Shown: positions 1 to 7,974 of the stretch, in pieces
Layout of the letters: each line of letters opens with the position of its first letter
Numbering within the stretch: the stretch's first letter is position 1
DNA from: Sutterella sp.
GTDB lineage: Bacteria > Pseudomonadota > Gammaproteobacteria > Burkholderiales > Burkholderiaceae_F
DNA: 35,245 bases
Direction of reading: 5' to 3'
Assembly: GCF_030539355.1 (NCBI RefSeq)
Contig: NZ_JAUNSF010000018.1
Span: forward strand, 1 to 35,245
The notes under the pieces: model-generated
Databases searched by the model: none
What the model saw: the letters and a program-made list of their open reading frames with translations, nothing else
What the model was told of the DNA's origin: nothing
Made by a program: the position numbers and the translations under genes

Positions 1-1
1 G

Positions 2-673
2 AAGCCCGCGCCCGCCGAAGCGCCCGCGCCCGTTATGCCCGAGAGCATGATCGAGGAGATCCGCACCGCGGACTGGGCGAAACTCAAGGAACTCGCGCTC
101 TCCTGCCGCAGCTGCCGGCTCTGCGAGCGCCGCTCGAAGGTCGTCTTCTCCGAGGGCGAACCCGGCCCGAAGCTCGTCATCGTGGGCGAGGCCCCCGGCG
201 CCGAGGAGGACCTGCAGGGCGTTCCCTTCGTCGGGAAGGCCGGCAAGCTCCTCACCGCAATGCTCGAGTCGCTCAACATCACCCGCAGGAAGGACGTCGT
301 GATTCTCAACGTCCTCAAGTGCCGGCCGCCCAACAACCGCGATCCGGAGCCGGGCGAGATCGTCTGCTGCGGGCGCTATCTCAGGCGGCAGCTTGAGATC
401 CTCGCCCCCGAGGTGATCCTCCTCACGGGGCGCTTCTCCGCCCGCACGGTGCTCGGCCTCGAGGAGACGATGAGCATCGGCAGGATGCGCGGCCGCGTGC
501 ACGAGGCCCGCGTGGGCGACCGCACCATTCCCGCGGTCGTGACCTATCACCCCTCGTACCTGCTGCGCTCGCCCGGCGAGAAGGCGAAGTCCTGGGAGGA
601 TCTGCTTTTGCTCCGTGATGTCATGGAGAAGGCCGGGATCCTGCCGCCGCCGCGCGAGAAGCGCTGGACCTGA
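2..673 (+). CDS. Family-4 type uracil-DNA glycosylase, 5'-truncated by window edge
   Basis: Removes uracil from DNA in base-excision repair; this family carries a 4Fe-4S cluster. Numbering from the ATG at 35, I see a CxxC pair (C24, C27), the GEAPG motif (51-55) followed by the PFVGKAGKLL block, a third Cys in LKCRPPNNRDP, a fourth candidate Cys in IVCCGR, and the C-terminal HPSYLLR motif. The frame stays open to the left edge and encodes an Ala/Pro-rich stretch (KPAPAEAPAPV). The true start therefore probably lies outside the window: Burkholderiales members often carry such an N-terminal Ala/Pro linker. The ATG at 35 is possible but has no clear ribosome binding site. The stop TGA is at 671-673. 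The 190 bases to the next gene hold no other gene that I can support. Confidence 0.88.
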   Translation, partial: KPAPAEAPAPVMPESMIEEIRTADWAKLKELALSCRSCRLCERRSKVVFSEGEPGPKLVIVGEAPGAEEDLQGVPFVGKAGKLLTAMLESLNITRRKDVVILNVLKCRPPNNRDPEPGEIVCCGRYLRRQLEILAPEVILLTGRFSARTVLGLEETMSIGRMRGRVHEARVGDRTIPAVVTYHPSYLLRSPGEKAKSWEDLLLLRDVMEKAGILPPPREKRWT

Positions 674-864
674 CCGGGCCGGCGTCACAACGCGACATAC
701 CTCCTCATCCGCCTCAAGGCCTATTGAGGCGATTGACGGAACGCTATAGGGTTTGTGCGCGTCCAATAAAAAGCACCCGCGCCGGCGGACTGCTGACTGT
801 GACACGTCTATCCTGCCCGGTCCCGCAGTCATGTACCCGATCAATGATGTTGGAAAAGAGAGAG

Positions 865-1191
865 ATGACACTGAGAACGCAGCCCGCGAACAGCGGAGAA
901 CCGGCTCCGGCCCCCCGTGAGCGCTATGACGAGGCGCTCCGCATCTGCGGGCGCGAGGCCGCCGCGACCCTTGCCGCGGCCGTGGCCGTGACGGTCTTCT
1001 TCTGGGGAACGCTCTGGCTCTTCACGGGAAGTTCCGTTCTCCTTCTCGGGCTTCCGCTCTGGTTCGTGGTCGCCGTGATCGGCGGCTATCTCTTCTCGAT
1101 CGTCGCCGTGGTGGTGATCGTGAAGCGCTGCTTCCGCCCGGTTGACCTCGAGCGCGTCGCGCGCGACGAAGCGGCAAGGAGGGCGGCATGA
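865..1191 (+). CDS. yhdT: YhdT family (DUF997) small membrane protein
   Basis: Short inner-membrane protein of about 108 residues with two predicted helices (roughly 31-54 and 64-88). It has the family-like segment GLPLWFVVAVIGGYL followed by a KRCFRPVDLE end, comparable with E. coli YhdT. Function is unknown, but the gene is almost always just upstream of panF, as here. Its stop overlaps the panF start by four bases (ATGA), indicating translational coupling. I chose the ATG at 865 because GGAAAAG (852-858) sits six bases upstream; in-frame ATGs at 844 and 847 would add six or seven residues. The N-terminal 30 residues are an Ala/Pro-rich soluble leader, longer than in E. coli. A weak promoter-like pair (TTGAGG 724, TATAGG 745, spacing 15) lies upstream, too poor to call. 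Confidence 0.8.
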   Translation: MTLRTQPANSGEPAPAPRERYDEALRICGREAAATLAAAVAVTVFFWGTLWLFTGSSVLLLGLPLWFVVAVIGGYLFSIVAVVVIVKRCFRPVDLERVARDEAARRAA

Positions 1192-2699
1192 GCCAGTACC
1201 TGATCTTCCTGCCGCTCGCGGTCTTCTTCCTTGTGCTCGTCGCCACCACGGTCTGGACGGAGCGCATGAGAACCCGGTCGCCGGCGGCTGCGCGCGGCTT
1301 CACGGGCGAATACTTCCTCGGCAGCCGCAGCCTCTCGGGGTTCGTGCTCGCGATGACGCTGATCGCGACCTACGGCTCGGTCTCGTCCTTCGTCTCGGGC
1401 CCGGGCATCGCCTGGAAGCTCGGTCTCGGCTGGGTGGTCTTCGCCGCCCCGCAGATCATCGCGGGCTTCCTCGTGCTCGGGCTCCTGGGCAAGAAGATGG
1501 CGATCGTCTCGCGCGCCACTGGGGCGCTCACCGTCACGGGGCTTCTTGAGGTCCGCTTCGGGAGCCGCCTCCTCACGGTGCTCCTCTCGGTCGCGCTCCT
1601 CCTCTTCTTCTGCGCCATGATGACCGGGCAGTTCATCGGCGGCGCGGCGATCTTCGCCGAGGCCGCGGACATCTCGCCCGCGACGGGTCTCGTGCTCTTC
1701 GGTCTTCTCACCGTGGGCTACACCGCCTTCGGCGGCTTCCGTGCGGTGGCCTGGACCGACACGGTCTGCGCGATCCTGATGCTCGCGGGCATGTTCATGC
1801 TCGGGGGCGCCATCCTCTCCGAGGCGGGCGGCCTCACCGCGGCGATGGAGCGCGCGGCGGCCGCCGGTCTCTCGGACCCGGCCGCGGATCTCTCGACGAG
1901 CACGATGCTCTCGCCCAACGCCGCCGGGGCGCTCCCCTGGACGCTCCTCTTCTCCGCGTGGATTCTCGTGGGCTTCGGCACCGCGGGCCTGCCGCAGTCG
2001 GCCGTGCGCTGCATGAGCTACCGCGAGAGCTCGGACCTCCACCGCGCGATGATCGTGAGCACGGTGGTCTGCGGCGCACTGATGGTGGGCCTCACCACGA
2101 TCGGCGTGCTCGCGCGCGGCCTTCCCGCGCTCGATCTCGGCGGCGCATCGACGGACCATCTCGTGCCGCGCCTCATCACCGAGTACCTCTCGCCCGTCGA
2201 GGCGGGCATCACGCTGATCGGGCCGCTCGCGGCCACGATGTCGACGGTGAGCTCTCTTCTCATCGCCGCCTCCTCGGCGGTCGTGAAGGACCTGCTCCTC
2301 ACGGTGCGCCCGGATCTCGAGGGGCACAACCGCACGCTCGTCCTCGTCTCGAGAGGCGTGACGCTCGTGCTGGGCCTCGTCTCCATGGCCTTCGCGCTCG
2401 ATCCGATCGATCTCATCGCCTGGATCAACATGGGCGCCTTCGGCGGTCTCGAGCTCGCGTTCCTGCTGCCGCTCGCGGGCGGTCTCTACTGGCGCCGCGC
2501 CACCGCCGCGGGGTGCCTCGCCTCGATTATCGGGGGCTTCGCTGTCTACGCCTGGGTGCTTTTCGGCAAGCCCGACATCGCGGGCTTCCACGCGATCGTG
2601 CCGGCCTTCGCCGCCGCCGCGGTGCTCTTCGTCGCGGTGAGCCTCATGACGAAGCCGACCGAGGAGAGCCGCCTCTCCTGGTTCTTCCCCATGAAGTGA
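1188..2699 (+). CDS. panF: Sodium/pantothenate symporter PanF
   Basis: Inner-membrane Na+:solute symporter (SSS family) that imports pantothenate for coenzyme A synthesis. At 503 residues it matches the family length. Recognisable blocks include EYFLGSRSLSGFVLAMTLIATYGS (split here as TM1-2), SSFVSGPGIAWKLGLGW, TGQFIGGAA, YTAFGGFRAV, GLPQSAVRCMSYRES, the ATMSTVSSLL segment, KDLLLTVRPD and FGGLELAFLLPLAGGLYW, all collinear with E. coli PanF. The ATG overlaps the yhdT stop, and the pair is likely one transcript ending in the hairpin at 2728-2761. The assignment to pantothenate rather than another SSS substrate rests on this motif string and on the yhdT partner; substrate has not been shown for this protein. 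Confidence 0.92.
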   Translation: MSQYLIFLPLAVFFLVLVATTVWTERMRTRSPAAARGFTGEYFLGSRSLSGFVLAMTLIATYGSVSSFVSGPGIAWKLGLGWVVFAAPQIIAGFLVLGLLGKKMAIVSRATGALTVTGLLEVRFGSRLLTVLLSVALLLFFCAMMTGQFIGGAAIFAEAADISPATGLVLFGLLTVGYTAFGGFRAVAWTDTVCAILMLAGMFMLGGAILSEAGGLTAAMERAAAAGLSDPAADLSTSTMLSPNAAGALPWTLLFSAWILVGFGTAGLPQSAVRCMSYRESSDLHRAMIVSTVVCGALMVGLTTIGVLARGLPALDLGGASTDHLVPRLITEYLSPVEAGITLIGPLAATMSTVSSLLIAASSAVVKDLLLTVRPDLEGHNRTLVLVSRGVTLVLGLVSMAFALDPIDLIAWINMGAFGGLELAFLLPLAGGLYWRRATAAGCLASIIGGFAVYAWVLFGKPDIAGFHAIVPAFAAAAVLFVAVSLMTKPTEESRLSWFFPMK

Positions 2700-2727
2700 C
2701 CGCCTCACCCGAGGCCGCATAAAGCGA

Positions 2728-2767
2728 AAGCGGAGCGTTCCCGGACAGAACAGCTCCGCTTCCTTTT
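2728..2767. terminator. Intrinsic terminator between convergent panF and trpA
   Basis: Perfect 9-bp inverted repeat AAGCGGAGC (2728-2736) and GCTCCGCTT (2753-2761) with a 16-base loop, followed on the plus strand by CCTTTTC. On the minus strand the hairpin is followed by TTTCGCTTTATG, so it can serve both panF and the trp operon. Confidence 0.75.
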
Positions 2768-2837
2768 CTCCAGGGCCTCCCGGCGGCGTCAGATCCCCCT
2801 GAACGCCCGCCGGACTGCCCGGATTCTGTCTGCGGCC

Positions 2838-3662
2838 TTACGGACGGGTGGCCGCCTTCATCTCGGCGATGAACGCCGTGAGCTCGGCGAGCATCTTCGG
2901 CTTGTCGTTGAGGTTCGCGGCAACGATCTTCGTCACCGCGGAACCCGCGATCGCGCCGCTCGCGCCCGAGGCGATGGCCGCGCGGACCTGCTCGGGGCGG
3001 GAGATGCCGAAGCCGAGAAGGGTCGGGGCGGAATTGCTCGCCTTGAGGAGCTCGATCTCGCGGATCGAGGGCATCTCGGCCGCGCGGTCCGTGCCGGTGA
3101 TGCCGACGCGGGAGAGGAGGTAGACGTACCCCTTCGAGCGCTTCGCGACGGCGTCGATGATCTCGGGCGAGGAGTTGGGCGGCACGATGGCAATGAGCTT
3201 GATGCCGGCCTTCTCGGCCTCGCCGTCCCACTCGGGCTCGAGCTCGCGCATGGAGATCGGCACGTCGGGGATGAGCACGGCGTCGACGCCGGCCTCGGCC
3301 GCGGCGCGGAAGAAGTTTCCGAGGCCGCGGGCGATCGTGAGGTTCACGTAGAGCATCAGGCTGATCGGGAGATCGGGATGACGCTCGCGGATGCCCTTCA
3401 CGATGGCGAAGCACTTGGCGGTGGTGGAGCCGGCGGCGAGCGCGCGCTGGGCGGAGAGCTCGATCACCGGGCCGTCGGCGCAGGGATCCGAGAACGGGAT
3501 GCCGAGCTCGAGCGCGTCGGCGCCGCCGGCGATGATCGCCTCGAGCACGTCGGCCGAGGTCTCCGGATCCGGGTCGCAGAGGTTCATGAAGGGAACGAAG
3601 GCGCCCTCGTTGCGGGCGGCGAGGCGCTCAAAGAGCGCGGCAAAGCGGTCAGGCTGAGTCAT
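2838..3662 (-). CDS. trpA: Tryptophan synthase alpha chain
   Basis: Cleaves indole-3-glycerol phosphate to indole and glyceraldehyde 3-phosphate; the indole is channelled to TrpB in the alpha2beta2 complex. The 274-residue TIM barrel shows the signature LELGIPFSDPCADGP, whose E52 and D63 correspond to catalytic Glu49 and Asp60 of the enteric enzyme, with the same 11-residue spacing. Also seen are MLYVNL, LIPDVP, YLLSRVGITGT and the phosphate-binding GFGISRPEQV and GAIAGSAVTK segments. The start is the ATG ending at 3662, preceded by AGGA with good spacing; an open frame runs further upstream into trpB but lacks support. It is the last gene of the operon, 34 bases after trpB. Confidence 0.96.
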   Translation of the reverse strand: MTQPDRFAALFERLAARNEGAFVPFMNLCDPDPETSADVLEAIIAGGADALELGIPFSDPCADGPVIELSAQRALAAGSTTAKCFAIVKGIRERHPDLPISLMLYVNLTIARGLGNFFRAAAEAGVDAVLIPDVPISMRELEPEWDGEAEKAGIKLIAIVPPNSSPEIIDAVAKRSKGYVYLLSRVGITGTDRAAEMPSIREIELLKASNSAPTLLGFGISRPEQVRAAIASGASGAIAGSAVTKIVAANLNDKPKMLAELTAFIAEMKAATRP

Positions 3663-3696
3663 TTTTGTTTCCTGTTTGTTCGTGCTCTTGAGTTTG

Positions 3697-4929
3697 TCAG
3701 GCGAGGAGCTGCTCGGCGGCGTCCTGCACGAGGCGGCCGTCATTGAAGAGGCCTTCCTCCTCGAGGCGCTTGCTCACTTGGAAGATGTCCTTGTCGCCGC
3801 GGCCCGAGAGGCTGACGACGAACTTCTGCTCGCGGTCCGGGTTCTCGCGGGCGAGGCGCAGCGCCGCGGCGAGCGCGTGCGCGCTCTCGAGCGCCGGGAT
3901 GATGCCTTCCTTGCGGGAGAGCTCGATGAAGGCGGCCAGAGCCTCGCGGTCGGTGGCGCTCACGTACTCGGCGCGGCCGATCTCCTGGAGGTAGGCGTGC
4001 TCGGGGCCGACCGACGGGAAGTCAAGGCCCGCGGAGATCGAGAACGACTCCTCGATCTGACCGTCCTCGGTCTGCATGTTGTAGGAGCGGGCGCCGAAGA
4101 AGATGCCGGGCGTGCCCTTCTCGAGCGTCGCGCCGTGGTCCGGGGTGTTGAGGCCGCGGCCCGCGGGCTCGACGCCGATCAACTTGACGTCCTTGAAGGG
4201 GATGAAGTCCGTGAAGATGCCGATGGCGTTCGAGCCGCCGCCCACGCAGGCGATGACGGCGTCGGGCAGTCCGCCCTCGAACTCGTCGAACTGGCGGCGG
4301 GCCTCCTCGCCGATCACCTTCTGGAACTCGCGGACGATCGTGGGGAAGGGGTGCGGACCGGCGGCCGTGCCGATCATGTAGTGCGTGTCGTGGAAGCTGC
4401 CGGCCCAGTCGCGCAGGGCCGCGTTGCAGGCTTCCTTGAGCGTTCCGCGGCCCGTCGGGACCGGGATCACCTCGGCGCCCATGAGCTCCATGCGGAAGAC
4501 GTTCGGACGCTGGCGGTCAACGTCCTTGGCGCCCATGTAGACGGCGCACTTGAAGCCGAGGAGCGCGCAGGCGAGGGCCGTGGCGACGCCGTGCTGGCCG
4601 GCGCCCGTCTCGGCGATGATGCGGGTCTTGCCCATGCGGCGGGCGAGAAGCGCCTGGCCGAGCACCTGGTTGGTCTTGTGCGCGCCGCCGTGCATCAGGT
4701 CCTCGCGCTTGAGGTAGATCGTCGTCTTCGTGCCGGCCGTGAGGTTGCGGCACTTCGTGAGCGGCGTCGGACGGCCGCCGTAGTTGACGAGGAGCTCGTT
4801 CAACTCACGCTGGAACTCCGGGTCATTGCGGGAGTCAATGAAGGCCTGCTCGAGCTGGTCGAGCACGGGGATCAGAACCTCGGGGACGAACTGACCGCCG
4901 AAGCGGCCGAAATAAGGATTGAGCTTCAT
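3697..4929 (-). CDS. trpB: Tryptophan synthase beta chain
   Basis: PLP enzyme that condenses indole with serine to give tryptophan. 410 residues, slightly longer than the usual 397 because of a short C-terminal extension. The PLP lysine is K85 in GGAHKTNQ, the catalytic glutamate is E107 in AETGAGQHG, and the PLP phosphate loop is GGGSNAIG. The N-terminal [12 protein letters not shown] block is the standard TrpB1 start. The ribosome binding site is weak (GGAA about eleven bases upstream). It lies 54 bases after trpCF and 34 bases before trpA in the same orientation, so one transcript is expected. Confidence 0.97.
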   Translation of the reverse strand: MKLNPYFGRFGGQFVPEVLIPVLDQLEQAFIDSRNDPEFQRELNELLVNYGGRPTPLTKCRNLTAGTKTTIYLKREDLMHGGAHKTNQVLGQALLARRMGKTRIIAETGAGQHGVATALACALLGFKCAVYMGAKDVDRQRPNVFRMELMGAEVIPVPTGRGTLKEACNAALRDWAGSFHDTHYMIGTAAGPHPFPTIVREFQKVIGEEARRQFDEFEGGLPDAVIACVGGGSNAIGIFTDFIPFKDVKLIGVEPAGRGLNTPDHGATLEKGTPGIFFGARSYNMQTEDGQIEESFSISAGLDFPSVGPEHAYLQEIGRAEYVSATDREALAAFIELSRKEGIIPALESAHALAAALRLARENPDREQKFVVSLSGRGDKDIFQVSKRLEEEGLFNDGRLVQDAAEQLLA

Positions 4930-4983
4930 GATGTGAGTGTTCCGTCGAAATTAAAGTCAGTCAGGAAATTCTGTCAGTGTTTC

Positions 4984-6540
4984 TCAGGCGATGCCGCGCA
5001 TGGCGGCGAAGGCGCGCTCAAGCTTCTCCGCGGACTTGACGCCCGGCGCCGTCTCGACGCCGGAGTTGAAGTCGAGGCCCGGGGCGCCGGCCCTGACGGC
5101 GGCGAGGGCGTTCTCCGGGGAGATGCCGCCCGCGACGATGACACGCGGGATGCCGCGGAAGGCCGCGAGAAGCGAGAAATCAAAGGTCTTTCCGGTGCCG
5201 CCTGAGCCCTGGGCGCCCGAGTTGTCGAGCACCGCGCGGTCGATGACGCCGGCGGTGAGGAGCGCCGAGACGCGGTGCGCGAGCTTCGCCGCGGCCTTCT
5301 TGTCCATCCCGCCCATGCCGAAGGCCGGGGAGAGCACCGCGCCGGGGAACTCCGTGTGAAGGCGGATGAGCTCCTGGTCGGTGAGCTCGCCGTGCGTCTG
5401 GATCGCCTCCGGGGCGACGGCTTCGATCGTTTCCTTGAGCGGGGCCGCCTCGTGGGCGTCGATGACGACGGCGATGTCGACGGGGAGCCCCTCGGCCGCG
5501 CAGGCGGAGCGGATCTCACGGGCGAGCGCCGGGGCGGCCTCGGGCGCGACGCGGCGCTTGCTGCGCGCGGCGAGGATGATGCCGACGGTCACGGCGCCCG
5601 CGCGGGCGGCGGCGATGGCGTCCCCGGGGCGGGTGATGCCGCAGCACTTCGAGTGCCCGAAGAGGAGCTCGCGGGCGCCTTTCGACAAGTTCGGCGACTC
5701 GGAGAGTGCGGAGCCGCAGAGGAAGGCGCGGATGCGGGGCGCGGATTCGCGCGCCGCGGCGATCTCGGCGAAGGTGCGGTAGCCCGACTCGGCGACGGCG
5801 ACGACGCCTTCGGGGAGCAGGGCCGACAAGCGCGGCGCACGGGTGATGTCCACCTCAAGCGTGCGGAGGTTGCGGTTGTTGATGCCGATCACGCGGGCGC
5901 CGAGCTCGACCGCCTCATGGAGCTCGGGCTCGGTCGAGGCCTCGGTGAGGGTCTCAAGCCCTAGTTCCGCTGCAAAGGCGGCGAGCTGCCGGTAGCCCTC
6001 GGTCGAGAGCACCGAGAGCATGAGGAGCGCGGCGTCGGCGCCGGCGCGGTAGGCGGCGAGGAGCTGGCGGTCGCTCACGATGAAGTCCTTCGCGAGGAGG
6101 GGCTTCGAGGTGAGGGCGCGCAGGTCCGCGAGGCGCTCAAACGATCCGCCGAAGAACTGCGGCTCGGTGAGGCACGAGATCGCGTCGGCGTAGCGGCCGT
6201 AGACGCGGGCGTAGTCGGCGAGGTCGATCTCGGCGCGCATGAGGCCGCGCGAGGGCGAGGCCGCCTTGACCTCGAGGATCACGCGGCGGCCGGGCGCGGC
6301 GATCGCGGTCTCGAAGGGGCGGACGCCGCGGTCGGGAATGTTCTGGAAGCGGCGCGCGCGCTCGGCGCGGGCCGCTTCAATCGCCTCCGGCGTCACCGCG
6401 GGGAGCGTCGCCGCGCGGGCGAGCGAGCTCTCGACGATCGGGGCGAGCACCGTGCCGTCAATCGACTCGGGGCGCAGAAGCGGGTTCGAGCGGATGGCGT
6501 CGGAGACGGCGGCGGGCGCGGGACGGGAGAAGCGGGTCAT
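4984..6540 (-). CDS. trpCF: Fused indole-3-glycerol phosphate synthase / phosphoribosylanthranilate isomerase
   Basis: Bifunctional 518-residue enzyme catalysing two consecutive tryptophan-pathway steps, TrpF then TrpC. The N-terminal IGPS barrel (about 30-290) shows EVKAASPSRG with E90 and K92, LLAKDFI, TLTEAST, GINNRNL and VAESGY. The C-terminal PRAI barrel (about 297-518) shows KCCGITR with catalytic Cys300, VLDNSGAQGSGGTGKTFDF (split: D439 is the catalytic Asp), VAGGISPENA and DFNSGVETAPG. The order is as in E. coli TrpC. About 30 residues precede the usual IGPS start. The ATG ends at 6540, two bases after the trpD stop, so translational coupling is likely. Many betaproteobacteria have separate trpC and trpF genes, so the fusion is of taxonomic interest. 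Confidence 0.95.
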   Translation of the reverse strand: MTRFSRPAPAAVSDAIRSNPLLRPESIDGTVLAPIVESSLARAATLPAVTPEAIEAARAERARRFQNIPDRGVRPFETAIAAPGRRVILEVKAASPSRGLMRAEIDLADYARVYGRYADAISCLTEPQFFGGSFERLADLRALTSKPLLAKDFIVSDRQLLAAYRAGADAALLMLSVLSTEGYRQLAAFAAELGLETLTEASTEPELHEAVELGARVIGINNRNLRTLEVDITRAPRLSALLPEGVVAVAESGYRTFAEIAAARESAPRIRAFLCGSALSESPNLSKGARELLFGHSKCCGITRPGDAIAAARAGAVTVGIILAARSKRRVAPEAAPALAREIRSACAAEGLPVDIAVVIDAHEAAPLKETIEAVAPEAIQTHGELTDQELIRLHTEFPGAVLSPAFGMGGMDKKAAAKLAHRVSALLTAGVIDRAVLDNSGAQGSGGTGKTFDFSLLAAFRGIPRVIVAGGISPENALAAVRAGAPGLDFNSGVETAPGVKSAEKLERAFAAMRGIA

Positions 6541-6542
6541 GA

Positions 6543-7571
6543 TCAGGCGGCCTCCTGGGCACGGGCGAAGGCGCGGTGCGCCTCGAGGGTCTTGAGACCG
6601 GCGCCCGACTGCATCAGCTCGCGGGCGAGCGCGACGGCGTCGGGGAGCGTGGCGGCCTTGCCGCCCGCGAGAAGCAGCACAGCGAGGTTGGCGCGGATGA
6701 AGTCCTGCTGCGCCGGGGTGCCCTTGCCCGAGAGAAGGGCGAGCGTGATCTCGGCGTTGTCCTCGGGGTCGCCGCCTTGGAGGTCCTCGATCGCACGGAG
6801 TTCAGTGACGCCGAAGTCGGCGGGCGTGAAGGTGAGCGGGCGGATCGAGCCGTCGGCGGCGAGCTCGACTGCGGCGGTGTCGCCGTGGACGGCGACCTCA
6901 TCCATGCCGGCGCCGTGAACGACGAAGCCGCGCTTGACGCCGAGCTCCTTCAGGGTCTTCGCGACCGTCGTGAGGAGGGCCGGGTCGTAGACGCCGATGA
7001 GGGCGAAGTCGGGGTGAGCCGGGTTCGTGAGCGGCCCGAGGATGTTGAAGATCGTGCGGGTCTTGAGGCTCGCGCGCACCGGGCCCGCGAAGCGCATGGC
7101 CGGGTGGTAGAGCTGCGCGAAGCAGAAGCAGAAGCCCGTGTCGGCGAGGAGCTTCGCGCTCTGCTCCGGCGTCGGGCGGATGTTGACGCCGAGCGCGGTG
7201 AGCACGTCCGAGGCGCCGCTCTTCGAGGAGACGCCGCGGTTGCCGTGCTTGGCGATGTGCAGTCCCCCCGCGGCGGCGATCATCGAAGTGGTCGTCGAGA
7301 CGTTGATCGTCTGCAGGCCGTCGCCGCCCGTGCCGACGATCTCGCCGATCTCAAAGCCCGCGGGACGGGGGAAGGGCGTGGCCGCCTTCACCATGGCGCG
7401 CGCGGCGCCCTCGATCTCCTCGGGCGTCTCGCCCTTGATCTTGAGCGCGGTGAGGAGCGCGGAGAGCTGGACCGGGTCGAGGGAGCCCTCGAAAACGGCC
7501 GTGAAGATGCGCTCGGACTCGGCGGCGGAAAGGTTCTTGCCCTGGTAGAGAGATTCGAAGAGGGACTGCAT
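6543..7571 (-). CDS. trpD: Anthranilate phosphoribosyltransferase
   Basis: Transfers the phosphoribosyl group of PRPP to anthranilate. 342 residues, family-typical. The glycine-rich PRPP site GTGGDGLQTINVST and the KHGNRGVSSKSG block followed by SDVLTALG are both present, as is GPLTNPAHP. I chose the ATG ending at 7571 because it begins MQSLFESLYQGKNLS, the normal TrpD N-terminus, and is preceded by CGGAG at good spacing. The open frame continues upstream across the attenuator and is not coding there. It is the first structural gene of the operon. There is no fused TrpG glutaminase domain and no trpE or trpG beside it. Confidence 0.96.
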   Translation of the reverse strand: MQSLFESLYQGKNLSAAESERIFTAVFEGSLDPVQLSALLTALKIKGETPEEIEGAARAMVKAATPFPRPAGFEIGEIVGTGGDGLQTINVSTTTSMIAAAGGLHIAKHGNRGVSSKSGASDVLTALGVNIRPTPEQSAKLLADTGFCFCFAQLYHPAMRFAGPVRASLKTRTIFNILGPLTNPAHPDFALIGVYDPALLTTVAKTLKELGVKRGFVVHGAGMDEVAVHGDTAAVELAADGSIRPLTFTPADFGVTELRAIEDLQGGDPEDNAEITLALLSGKGTPAQQDFIRANLAVLLLAGGKAATLPDAVALARELMQSGAGLKTLEAHRAFARAQEAA

Positions 7572-7671
7572 GGTGTACTCCGGAAAATTTGGAAAGGACT
7601 GAAAAGGGAAGGGTTTGAAGGTTTGTCTGGGTTTCAGTCCGCGGTTTCCGGTGGGTACGTCTGTCAGTGCA

Positions 7672-7702
7672 TTAAAAAAGCCCGCCGGAGCTGTCCGCGG
7701 GC
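7672..7702 (-). terminator. trp attenuator terminator
   Basis: On the minus strand GCCCGC and GCGGGC form the outer stem and GGA/TCC the inner stem (one bulged G, loop CAGC), with positions 7680-7702 paired. A run of six T (plus-strand A at 7674-7679) follows at once. It lies 40 bases after the trpL stop and about 100 bases before trpD. This is the arrangement of a transcription attenuator. Confidence 0.88.
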
Positions 7703-7729
7703 TTTTCTCTGCTTTTCGAAGGCTGTGCG

Positions 7730-7746
7730 TCTGAAAGACTTTCAGA
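7730..7746 (-). promoter_or_regulatory. Leader palindrome at the trpL stop codon
   Basis: TCTGAAAG-T-CTTTCAGA is a perfect inverted repeat that includes the trpL stop codon. It is flanked by GTGCG and CGCAC, which can extend the pairing with an internal loop. It probably forms the early (1:2, pause-type) hairpin of the leader. The competing antiterminator is less certain: GCGGGT in trpL codons 19-21 can pair with the GCCCGC arm of the terminator. Confidence 0.5.
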
Positions 7747-7831
7747 TCTGCTGCGCACGCCCGTGAGGCACCCGCTCGTTTGAGAGGCGCCACCACCAAT
7801 ATGCCGTCAGGGCGATGTGTGCGTGCTGCAT
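7742..7831 (-). CDS. trpL: trp operon leader peptide (29 residues, Trp-Trp-Trp)
   Basis: A 29-codon frame whose codons 12-14 (plus-strand 7790-7798) are three consecutive TGG, preceded by TAT. It ends 40 bases before the attenuator terminator. The expected logic is this. A ribosome stalled at the Trp codons leaves codons 19-21 (GAG CGG GTG) free to pair with the 5' arm of the terminator, allowing read-through. A ribosome that reaches the stop covers that segment and the terminator forms. The ribosome binding site is poor. A promoter is not clear: TTGACG (minus strand, 7938-7933) and GATATG (7911-7906) are 21 bases apart, wider than optimal. The peptide itself is unlikely to have another function. 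Confidence 0.85.
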   Translation of the reverse strand: MQHAHIALTAYWWWRLSNERVPHGRAQQI

Positions 7832-7943
7832 GACTGAAAAACGCTTGAAAGCTTCTTTAAACAGAAAAGGAAACTTGAGGTACGGGGGAATCCCCGGCCG
7901 TGGGGCATATCTTCCGCTCGCCCGGGGGCATCCGTCAATAGGC

Positions 7944-7964
7944 AAAAGCGCCTAGGCGGCGCTT
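7944..7964 (-). terminator. Intrinsic terminator after the carbonic anhydrase gene
   Basis: On the minus strand AAGCGCC (plus 7964-7958), loop GCCTA, GGCGCTT (plus 7952-7946), then TTTTG. It lies just after the carbonic anhydrase stop and before the trp leader, so the two units are probably transcribed separately. Confidence 0.65.
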
Positions 7965-7974
7965 CCGCCGCAGC

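Noticed and set aside
1086-2720. Long minus-strand open frame opposite panF
   Set aside because: Composition is Arg/Glu/His-rich with no motif, typical of the antisense frame of a high-GC gene. panF on the plus strand has clear family motifs.
2644-3414. Alternative minus-strand frame overlapping trpA
   Set aside because: Arg/Pro-rich frame-shifted shadow of trpA that also crosses the terminator hairpin.
7863-7938. TTGACG and GATATG as a trp promoter
   Set aside because: Spacing is 21 bases, too wide for a confident sigma-70 promoter. Mentioned only within the trpL entry.
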